Shown: positions 1 through 5,139 of the stretch, in pieces | Layout: each line of letters begins with the position of its first letter | How positions within the stretch are numbered: position 1 is the stretch's first letter | Assembly: GCA_903954205.1 (NCBI GenBank) | Contig: CAJBMR010000342.1 | Location: 1-5,139, forward strand | From: an uncultured bacterium | GTDB lineage: Bacteria > Actinomycetota > Actinomycetes > S36-B12 | DNA length: 5,139 nucleotides | Reading direction: 5' to 3' | Notes under the pieces: generated by a model | Databases searched by the model: none | What the model saw: the letters and a program-made list of their open reading frames with translations, nothing else | Told to the model about the DNA's origin: nothing | Made by a program: the position numbers and the translations under genes

Positions 1-158
1 AGGATGAGCTGGTCGCCGTACGAGGCCATGACAGTGGGGAACGTCTCCAGGCCGAGCACGATCGCATTGACGATGATCACGCCGGCAATGGCCACGTTGA
101 ACGCGTCGGAGTCGACTAGGACGGCAAGCCGACCGGTGCGGGGAGCAGGAGGGGTCAC
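1..158 (-). CDS. Voltage-gated-type ion channel (ion transport protein), N-terminal fragment
   Basis: This is the 5' end of a minus-strand gene that continues past the left edge; only the first 52 codons are visible. After a short basic, proline-rich leader (VTPPAPRTGR), residues 11-20 read LAVLVDSDAF. A hydrophobic helix at about 21-39 contains VIIVNAIVLGLET and is followed by FPTVMASYGDQL. This pattern (short basic N-terminus, S1 helix with an Asn-Ala pair and a closing LGLET, then a P-x-V-M-x-x-Y/F-G loop) is what I recognise from the start of bacterial six-helix voltage-gated channels (Pfam ion transport family). These are inner-membrane cation channels. The pore and voltage sensor lie outside the window, so Na+, K+ or Ca2+ selectivity cannot be judged. 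GTG at 158 is the only start after an in-frame TAG (170-168) and has no Shine-Dalgarno sequence. The gap from the upstream gene's stop is 32 bp. Family assignment is fairly secure; the exact function is not. Confidence 0.8.
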   Translation of the reverse strand, partial: MTPPAPRTGRLAVLVDSDAFNVAIAGVIIVNAIVLGLETFPTVMASYGDQLI

Positions 159-164
159 ACGACG

Positions 165-170
165 ATGCTA
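165..170 (-). promoter_or_regulatory. Candidate leaderless -10 element for the ion channel gene
   Basis: Read on the minus strand, TAGCAT sits exactly six bases upstream of the GTG start at 158. That is the TAnnnT-N6-start arrangement known from actinobacterial leaderless transcripts. There is no Shine-Dalgarno motif in the 32-bp gap, which fits leaderless translation. I see no good -35 hexamer 16-19 bases further upstream. If real, the channel gene could be transcribed independently of the TIGR03085 gene. The first three bases of the hexamer also serve as the in-frame TAG that limits the start. Confidence 0.45.
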
Positions 171-190
171 CGGGTGCGGGATTTCCCGGG

Positions 191-829
191 CTAGACACTG
201 AAGCGTGCGGACTCGAATGACGCGACGGCTCCTTCAGGGCCCTCGACATCGACGAGGCATTCACTGCGGCCGTACAGGCGCAGAACCAACTCAAGCGGCT
301 CGCCGACCAATGTCACGGAGGGGGTCCCCGCCTTGGCGATGATCATCTCCCCCGTATCGCTGCGCCGGAGGGCGACGCCCACGGGGCTCTTCCGCGCGAG
401 GAGCCGGCCGGCGCGCGCGAGTCGCTGCCAGAGCAGGTCCTGCTCGCCTGTAGGCAACTCGCGCGGCACCCAGTCAGGCCGGGCTCGGCGCACGTCCTCG
501 TGATGAACAGCGAACTCGAACGGATCGGCAAGACCCTGGGCGCCGGGCAGACGGAAGACAGACAGCAGCGGAGGGCCAGTGCGCACATCACGCACGAGTT
601 CGGGCCACGGACGCATGGCCACCTTCGCCTGCACGGAATCGGCATATCCCGCGAGTGGCTTCACGAGGATCCCCACGGCGGCATCAGGACGCGACTCGCG
701 CACGACGAGATGCGCTGCGAGATCACGCGTCGTCCAACCGGCGCAGAGGGTGGGAGCTTCGGGGCCCACCTCAAGGAGGAGATCGCAGAGTTCCTGGCGC
801 TCCTGCCGGGCGACGTCAGTGGCCTTCAC
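191..829 (-). CDS. TIGR03085 family metal-binding protein (MDMPI/DinB-like fold)
   Basis: A 212-residue soluble protein with no signal peptide or membrane helix. The N-terminus (residues 16-53: LLLEVGPEAPTLCAGW, then TTRDLAAHLVVRESRPDAAVG) is the signature I associate with actinobacterial TIGR03085 proteins. These are related to the N-terminal domain of mycothiol-dependent maleylpyruvate isomerase (MDMPI) and the DinB/YfiT helical-bundle superfamily. The expected metal ligands are present: His40 in AAHL, and Glu105 and His109 in EFAVHHEDVRRA, matching the His / Glu-x3-His zinc site of MDMPI. Length is close to the family norm of about 200 residues. The physiological reaction is unknown; a mycothiol-dependent transfer or isomerisation is an inference from the fold. 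The GTG start at 829 is well fixed: an in-frame TGA lies 15 bases upstream and an AGGA Shine-Dalgarno lies 7 bases upstream. It is divergent from the protease gene and may share a transcript with the ion channel gene downstream. Confidence 0.88.
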   Translation of the reverse strand: MKATDVARQERQELCDLLLEVGPEAPTLCAGWTTRDLAAHLVVRESRPDAAVGILVKPLAGYADSVQAKVAMRPWPELVRDVRTGPPLLSVFRLPGAQGLADPFEFAVHHEDVRRARPDWVPRELPTGEQDLLWQRLARAGRLLARKSPVGVALRRSDTGEMIIAKAGTPSVTLVGEPLELVLRLYGRSECLVDVEGPEGAVASFESARFSV

Positions 830-836
830 GTGCCGA

Positions 837-840
837 TCCT
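837..840 (-). promoter_or_regulatory. Ribosome binding site of the TIGR03085 gene
   Basis: On the minus strand AGGA lies 7 bases before the GTG at 829, at normal Shine-Dalgarno spacing. With the in-frame TGA just upstream, it decides the start codon. It contrasts with the other starts in the window, none of which has a well-spaced Shine-Dalgarno sequence. Confidence 0.6.
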
Positions 841-859
841 GTCACAGATGAGGCACTCG

Positions 860-881
860 CCTGATGGCGCGCGTGATCAGG
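860..881. promoter_or_regulatory. Operator-like inverted repeat in the divergent intergenic region
   Basis: Perfect 6-bp arms CCTGAT (860-865) and ATCAGG (876-881) are separated by 10 bp, so the centres are 16 bp apart. The left arm overlaps the proposed -35 box of the protease promoter and the right arm ends 2 bp before its -10 box. This is where a dimeric repressor would sit. The repeat also lies upstream of the divergent TIGR03085 gene, so one protein could affect both directions. The arms are short and could occur by chance. No regulator gene is visible in the window. Confidence 0.35.
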
Positions 882-889
882 TCTAGCCT
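861..889 (+). promoter_or_regulatory. Leaderless promoter of the protease gene
   Basis: The -10 hexamer TAGCCT (884-889) fits TAnnnT and stands six bases before the ATG at 896, so transcription could begin at the A of the start codon. A modest -35 match, CTGATG (861-866, sharing TGA with TTGACA), lies 17 bp upstream of the -10. No Shine-Dalgarno motif sits at usable distance from the ATG; the nearest AGG is about 15 bases away. Together these support leaderless transcription and translation. The -10 and its spacing are the strong part; the -35 is weak. Confidence 0.6.
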
Positions 890-895
890 GACGGT

Positions 896-3800
896 ATGGC
901 CAAGATCGCACGCTCAGTTGCACTCACATCCATGGCGGGTCTGCTCTTCGCATCCCTTGCGGTGCCGGCACAAGCGGGATCCCCTGAGGGCACCGGCTCG
1001 CTGGAGCGACTCGCGCTGCCCACACCGCCGCAGACCGTGAGCGTCATGCTCGAACTCGATGCCGTGCCCGCAGCCGTGGCCTGGGCCGCAGCACCCACGA
1101 CGAGGTCCAAGCAGGCTTCCGCCCGCGCCGCGATCGCGCGCGTCGAGGTACTCTCCGCAGGGGTACGCCGCGCCGTCGGCAAGCGCGACATCATCTTCGA
1201 GGCCACCAACGTCTACGCCGGCGTCGCGGTGCGCGCTGATGCCGACGATCTCGATCGCCTCGCTCGGATCCCCGGGGTCAAGGCAGTGCATCGCCTGGTG
1301 CCGAAGGAGCGCGACAACTTCATCGCCATACCGCTCATCGGCGCGCCTGCAGCATGGACGGGTGCGGCGGGCACCGGCGATGGAGTGACGATCGGCATCA
1401 TCGATACCGGCATCGACTACACCCATGCCGACTTCGGCGGCCCAGGCACGGCCGAGGCGTATCAGGCCGCACTTGCTGCGAAGGAAGCCGGGGAGTCACC
1501 GGTGTACCCCGATCCGGTCAAGGTCGCGGGCGGCATTGACCTCGCCGGCAACGCCTACAACGCGAACGATCCCGCCACCGCCGTCCCGCAGCCCGACGAC
1601 AACCCGCTCGACTGCGGGGGCCACGGCACCCACGTGGCAGGCACGGCGGGCGGATACGGCGTCGCGGCAGACGGCACGACGTATCGCGGACCTTGGGACG
1701 CCTCCACTCCCTTCGACACCATGGGCATCGGCCCTGGCGTCGCACCGGAGGCAACCCTCTACGGCATCAAGGTCTTCGGCTGCGAGGGTTCGACGAATCT
1801 CGTGGTCGAGGGCCTCGACTGGGCGATGGATCCCAATGGAGACGGCGACTTCTCCGACCACCTCGACGTCGTCAACATGTCGCTCGGCTCCGACTATGGA
1901 TCCGCGCAGGATCCGGACTCGGTCGCGAGCGGCAACGCTGTGGAGGCCGGCATCTCCGTCATCGCGTCGGCGGGCAACTCCGGTGACACCTACGAGATCA
2001 GCGGATCACCCGGCAATGCCACCAAGGCACTGTCCGTCGCAGCTAGCGAAGACAACGGGCAGATCACCGATGGATTCACTGCGGCGATCGCGGGAGCCAC
2101 GAAGACCTACCCCGCTTCACTCGCCGACGCCAACGACTGGGCCACACAGGCGGCCAGCGGCACCGTCGTCGAGATCGGCGACTGGTCGGCGCCGGTCGGT
2201 GGTGGCAACAACGCTGACGGCTGCGACGCGCTCAGCTCTGCAGATGCGGCGAAGGTGACCGGGCGCATCATCCTCCTCCAGTGGGATGGCAATGACGTGA
2301 CCCGGCGGTGCGGATCAGCCGTCAGGGTTGGCAACGCCGCAGATGCCGGGGCCATCGGTGCGATCCTCGGCGGCCCGCAGGATCTCTTCACCGTGGGCAT
2401 CGCCGGCGATGCGCGCATTCCCTCGCTGCTCACGCTCCGTAGGGCGACCGACCCGCTCCACTCAGCGCTCCTCGCGGGCACTCCAGTGACTGCAACGATT
2501 GACGGCAGCCTTCGCAATAGCGAGAAGGTGGTTGTCACCGGGCCCAATGATCCGACAGACACGGCTATGGACTTCACCTCGCGCGGCACCGCGCTCGCTG
2601 GCAACGTCAAGCCCGACGTAAGCGCACCTGGCGGCACGATCTTCTCCGCCGCCGTCGGCACCGGATCGGGTGGCGCCTCCTACAGCGGCACCTCGATGGC
2701 CGCACCGGCGACAGCCGGAGTCGCTGCTCTGGTGCTCGCTGCGCATCCGACCTGGAATCCCCAGCACGTCAAGGCCGCGATCATGAACACAGCCGACCAT
2801 GACCTTTTCCTGAATCCGGGGCGCACGGGCCCGCGTTACGACAACCTCCGCATGGGCTCGGGTCGCATCGATGCCGAGGCAGCGGTGTCGACCGATGCGG
2901 TCGCGTACGTCGTCGATGACCCCGGGGCGGTGAGCGTCTCCTTCGGCGTCATGAACGTCGCATCCGCGACATCAAGGTCGAAGTCGGTGCGCATCAAGGA
3001 CCTGCGCGCGAGCGGAAGCCCGCGCACCTACGCGGTCGGACTCCAGGAGGTCCATGCGCTGCCCGGAGCGTCGTACGCCGTCTCCCCTCGGAGCGTCACA
3101 CTCGCACCCGGGAAGTCAGCACAGGTCCGCGTCACACTTACCGTGGATCCGAGTCGGCTCATTCACAAGGCGGACCCGACGATCTCACTCGACCCCCTGC
3201 AGGACGGCACGATGCGCGAGTTCCTCGCCGACATCAGCTCGCACCTACTGGTGACGCCCGCCGGCAGTGACACAGCACTTCGGGTGCCTGTCTTCGCCGC
3301 CCCGAGGCCCGCGTCGACGTTGGCAGCTCCTGCTTCGGTGAAGGTTGCCGGCAGTGGACCTCTTCTCACCGGATCGATGGCCTTGACGGGCTCGGATGTC
3401 GACGTGAGCGGGGCCACGGCCTACGAGCGCGAGAGGTCGCGCATCACCGCACTGCAGTTGGCCGCCGAGAGCCCCCGACTGCCCTTCTGTCAGCCCGGGG
3501 TGAGCACCGGATGTGTGACCACGGATGACGAGGCCTCCGCAGATGTGCGGTACCTCGGCTTCACCTCCGATGCTCGGGTGCTCGAGTCGCGCGGTCAGGA
3601 CCCCCTGTCGGCCGAGACCCCCGGGCGTGCCTACTTCGGCGTCGCCAGCTGGCAGCCGTGGCGCACTGCAGCGTCCATCATCAAGTTCGTGTTCTACCTC
3701 GATTTCGACAACGATGGCACGCCCGAACTGCTCCTGGTGAATGTCGATCAGGGTCAGGACGTGTTCGCGGCGATCGCGCTCAGCGTCCGGCCTGTCGACC

Positions 3801-4237
3801 CGTTCTCCCTGGTCTCCCTGGAACTGATCAACAACGTCGCGGGAAACAAGGACACGGCCAAACTCCATGGCAACGTCATGACGCTTCCGATCAACTTGGC
3901 CGCACTTGCGAATCCCGTCGATGCGGACGGCAACCCCGTGGAGCCCTTTATCACTGCGGACACCACCTCGATCTCCTACTGGGTCGAGGCCTATGGACCG
4001 GGTGATGTGCTCATCGACGTCATCGGCCATCCTCGGCTTCCCCTGCGCGCCAACCTGCTGGCACCGGACGTCACGGCCTTCACGTCGAATGGCACCGTGC
4101 CCGCGGTCTCCGCGAGGGGGACCCGCCTCACGGTGACGGTCGACCAGCGAGCGATGAGCGAGAGTCCGGAGTTGCTCGTCTTCCATCACCTCAACACACT
4201 CGCCCGAAAGGCCCAGGTGGTGACCGTCACGCGCTGA
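896..4237 (+). CDS. Secreted subtilisin-like serine protease (S8 family) with PA insertion and long C-terminal extension
   Basis: A 1113-residue secreted endopeptidase. Residues 1-27 are a Sec signal peptide (MAKIAR, hydrophobic core, VPAQA before the cut). Residues 46-140 resemble an I9 propeptide, which acts as chaperone and inhibitor and is removed on maturation. The peptidase core spans about 141-665. Catalytic residues are all present: Asp170 (GIIDTGIDYTH), His243 (GGHGTHVAG), oxyanion Asn361 (ASAGNSG) and Ser600 (YSGTSMAAP). An Asp-rich loop at 312-321 (DPNGDGDFSD) looks calcium-binding. Residues about 391-540 form a PA-domain insertion between the oxyanion Asn and the Ser, as in Vpr-like and C5a-peptidase-like subtilases. 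Residues about 666-805 are Fn3-like beta sandwich. Residues about 831-1113 are unassigned and carry DFDNDGTPE (936-944), a second calcium-type loop. Six cysteines (240, 296, 443, 472, 865, 873) could form three disulfides. There is no LPXTG motif or C-terminal helix, so release from the cell is likely. Substrate is unknown; extracellular protein degradation is the default inference. ATG 896 is supported by the signal peptide and by the promoter. Confidence 0.95.
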   Translation: MAKIARSVALTSMAGLLFASLAVPAQAGSPEGTGSLERLALPTPPQTVSVMLELDAVPAAVAWAAAPTTRSKQASARAAIARVEVLSAGVRRAVGKRDIIFEATNVYAGVAVRADADDLDRLARIPGVKAVHRLVPKERDNFIAIPLIGAPAAWTGAAGTGDGVTIGIIDTGIDYTHADFGGPGTAEAYQAALAAKEAGESPVYPDPVKVAGGIDLAGNAYNANDPATAVPQPDDNPLDCGGHGTHVAGTAGGYGVAADGTTYRGPWDASTPFDTMGIGPGVAPEATLYGIKVFGCEGSTNLVVEGLDWAMDPNGDGDFSDHLDVVNMSLGSDYGSAQDPDSVASGNAVEAGISVIASAGNSGDTYEISGSPGNATKALSVAASEDNGQITDGFTAAIAGATKTYPASLADANDWATQAASGTVVEIGDWSAPVGGGNNADGCDALSSADAAKVTGRIILLQWDGNDVTRRCGSAVRVGNAADAGAIGAILGGPQDLFTVGIAGDARIPSLLTLRRATDPLHSALLAGTPVTATIDGSLRNSEKVVVTGPNDPTDTAMDFTSRGTALAGNVKPDVSAPGGTIFSAAVGTGSGGASYSGTSMAAPATAGVAALVLAAHPTWNPQHVKAAIMNTADHDLFLNPGRTGPRYDNLRMGSGRIDAEAAVSTDAVAYVVDDPGAVSVSFGVMNVASATSRSKSVRIKDLRASGSPRTYAVGLQEVHALPGASYAVSPRSVTLAPGKSAQVRVTLTVDPSRLIHKADPTISLDPLQDGTMREFLADISSHLLVTPAGSDTALRVPVFAAPRPASTLAAPASVKVAGSGPLLTGSMALTGSDVDVSGATAYERERSRITALQLAAESPRLPFCQPGVSTGCVTTDDEASADVRYLGFTSDARVLESRGQDPLSAETPGRAYFGVASWQPWRTAASIIKFVFYLDFDNDGTPELLLVNVDQGQDVFAAIALSVRPVDPFSLVSLELINNVAGNKDTAKLHGNVMTLPINLAALANPVDADGNPVEPFITADTTSISYWVEAYGPGDVLIDVIGHPRLPLRANLLAPDVTAFTSNGTVPAVSARGTRLTVTVDQRAMSESPELLVFHHLNTLARKAQVVTVTR

Positions 4238-4253
4238 CAGGACGCTGCCTGTC
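4236..4253 (+). terminator. Stem-loop overlapping the protease stop codon, possible terminator
   Basis: GACAGG (4236-4241) pairs with CCTGTC (4248-4253) around a 6-base loop, and the stem begins inside the TGA stop codon. No T-run follows, so it is not a canonical intrinsic terminator, although high-GC actinobacteria often use hairpins without one. The 3' arm is part of CTGTCCCA (4249-4256), which is repeated exactly at 4268-4275. The 5' arm could therefore pair alternatively with the second copy. It could end the protease transcript or protect its 3' end. Confidence 0.35.
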
Positions 4254-4280
4254 CCAACGAGAAATCGCTGTCCCAGGAAC

Positions 4281-4310
4281 TTGCCACGGGTCGGCCTGAC
4301 CAGAGATGCT
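4281..4310 (+). promoter_or_regulatory. Candidate leaderless promoter for the DUF4239 gene
   Basis: TTGCCA (4281-4286) matches five of six bases of the TTGACA -35 consensus. After an 18-bp spacer comes GATGCT (4305-4310), an imperfect TAnnnT that keeps the A and final T but lacks the first T. It lies six bases before the in-frame GTG at 4317. The spacing is the same as for the other two leaderless-type starts in this window. If correct, the TTG at 4281 is a -35 box and not a start codon. The weak -10 keeps confidence low. Confidence 0.35.
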
Positions 4311-4316
4311 TCCGAC

Positions 4317-5129
4317 GTGTCATTCGGCGACTTCCTCACCGCGGTGCCGCCGATCGTTCGGCTTCTGCTGGCGATCGTGATCACTGCGGGCATTTCGATG
4401 CTGTGCGTGCACCTCTTCCACTCCAAGCTCCTGGAGATCAACGCGGCACCCAAGAAGGCCAATGACGACGATCCCGACCCGCCGCCCGGCGTCAAGGACA
4501 TCAGCGGCCGGCTGATCGCGCTCACGACCTTCGCGTTTGTCTTCCTCCTCGGGTTCGGTTTCTCGCAATTCTGGTCGACAGCCAAAGACGCACGCGATGC
4601 CGTCTTGAACGAGGCGACCGACTACCAACGAGCTGTCTCTGCCGCCCAACGTCTGCCATCTGACCAGGCCCAGGCGATGACCGCTGCGCTGGAGAAGTAC
4701 CGAGCAAGCACTATCCAGACCGAATGGCCGCTGATGCTCGAAGCTGACTCTAGCGCGCTCGCCCAGGCGAGATTCGACAATGCTGCACAGTTGACCGAAA
4801 CGATGTACGCCGAAAAGGACTCTCAGGATTCGTCGAGCGCCGCCTGGACCCAAATGACCGACGCCGTGGACGACCTTCTCTCCAACGCCATCGACCGCAG
4901 CAACGCACTGCCAAGCCCCCTCGCCGTATCGATGGTGCTCTTGGTGTTCGTGCTCGGTCTCATCAACCTCGTCGCCATAGCTCTCTTCCAGCCGGCCCAA
5001 AAGAAGGCCAACCTGCTTGTCGTGGGGATGATGGACGCACTGACGGGGTTCCTGCTCTTTGTACTCGTCGAGATCAGCAATCCCTACGCGGGAGCAGGCG
5101 CGGTCACTGCTGTGCTACTCGGCCGCTGA
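4317..5129 (+). CDS. DUF4239 (bestrophin-like) integral membrane protein
   Basis: A 270-residue membrane protein counted from GTG 4317. Hydrophobic helices lie at about 11-34, 64-86, 201-224 and 233-253, separated by a long hydrophilic, probably helical segment (87-200). Features I associate with DUF4239 are FSQFWSTAKDARDAVLNEA (82-100), EWP (136-138), and NPYAG after the last helix (255-259). The family is distantly linked to bestrophin anion channels, but its function is not established, so channel activity is inference only. Lys pairs between helices 1-2 and 3-4 suggest those loops are cytoplasmic, which would place the 87-200 segment outside. Start choice: an in-frame TTG at 4281 would add 12 residues, but its AGGA is only 2 bases away and the extra stretch includes a rare AGA codon. 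GTG 4317 has a leaderless-type promoter instead. The gene follows the protease by 79 bp (43 bp if TTG is used). Family call is good; the start is uncertain. Confidence 0.82.
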   Translation: MSFGDFLTAVPPIVRLLLAIVITAGISMLCVHLFHSKLLEINAAPKKANDDDPDPPPGVKDISGRLIALTTFAFVFLLGFGFSQFWSTAKDARDAVLNEATDYQRAVSAAQRLPSDQAQAMTAALEKYRASTIQTEWPLMLEADSSALAQARFDNAAQLTETMYAEKDSQDSSSAAWTQMTDAVDDLLSNAIDRSNALPSPLAVSMVLLVFVLGLINLVAIALFQPAQKKANLLVVGMMDALTGFLLFVLVEISNPYAGAGAVTAVLLGR

Positions 5130-5139
5130 CTCGGTCTGG

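Noticed and set aside
4..201. 65-codon plus-strand open frame at the left edge
   Set aside because: It is antisense to the ion channel fragment, whose helix sequence is clearly protein-like on the minus strand.
500..886. 128-codon plus-strand open frame opposite the TIGR03085 gene
   Set aside because: It lies antisense to a recognised family member with its metal ligands intact, and it runs through the divergent promoter region. No domain is visible.
914..1426. 170-codon minus-strand open frame under the protease propeptide and Asp region
   Set aside because: The signal peptide, propeptide and catalytic Asp motif on the plus strand explain this stretch; the antisense translation shows no family features.
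1425..2258. 277-codon plus-strand open frame inside the protease gene
   Set aside because: Its translation is low-complexity Arg/Ser/Pro/Thr. It overlaps the catalytic core, whose motifs are unambiguous in the other frame.
3245..4585. 446-codon open frame on the minus strand across the protease 3' half and the start of the DUF4239 gene
   Set aside because: It is antisense to the well-supported protease frame, spans the gene junction, has no recognisable domain, and is rich in Arg/Gly/His as expected of GC-rich shadow frames.
1..5139. A dedicated new system built from ion channel, TIGR03085 protein, protease and DUF4239 protein
   Set aside because: Orientation is split, the junctions suggest separate transcription, and no shared motif or known precedent links the four products. 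Adjacency in one window is not enough; conserved synteny across genomes would be needed.

Overview
The window reads as chromosomal DNA from a high-GC actinobacterium (Actinomycetota). Three things point there: G/C-rich codon third positions, a TIGR03085-type gene (a family known essentially from Actinobacteria), and start regions that look leaderless, with a TAnnnT-type hexamer six bases before the start codon. I cannot name a genus from the sequence alone. There are no mobile elements, tRNA or rRNA genes, or CRISPR repeats.

Layout. Two genes lie on the minus strand at the left. The first is the N-terminal fragment of a voltage-gated-type ion channel, cut by the left edge (158 down to 1). Its upstream neighbour is a TIGR03085 / maleylpyruvate-isomerase-fold metal-binding protein (829 down to 191). 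A 66-bp divergent intergenic region (830-895) follows. It carries a convincing leaderless promoter for the next gene and a 6-bp inverted repeat placed like an operator. The bulk of the window (896-4237, plus strand) is one large secreted subtilisin-like serine protease of 1113 residues. It has a signal peptide, an I9-type propeptide, an intact Asp/His/Asn/Ser catalytic set, a PA-domain insertion, an Fn3-like domain, and a roughly 300-residue C-terminal region I can describe but not name. A short stem-loop overlaps its stop codon. The last gene (4317 or 4281 to 5129, plus strand) encodes a four-helix membrane protein of the DUF4239 (bestrophin-like) family.

How the genes relate. The two minus-strand genes could be co-transcribed (32-bp gap), but the channel gene also has its own leaderless-type -10 element. 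The protease and the DUF4239 gene run in the same direction, but the stem-loop and a possible promoter between them suggest separate transcription. A secreted protease is flanked by two membrane proteins of channel-like families. I see no evidence that these genes form a dedicated system, and most of the window looks like ordinary chromosomal content. The points most worth checking are the repeated -10/6-nt/start-codon arrangement, the operator-like repeat, and the unassigned C-terminal half of the protease.
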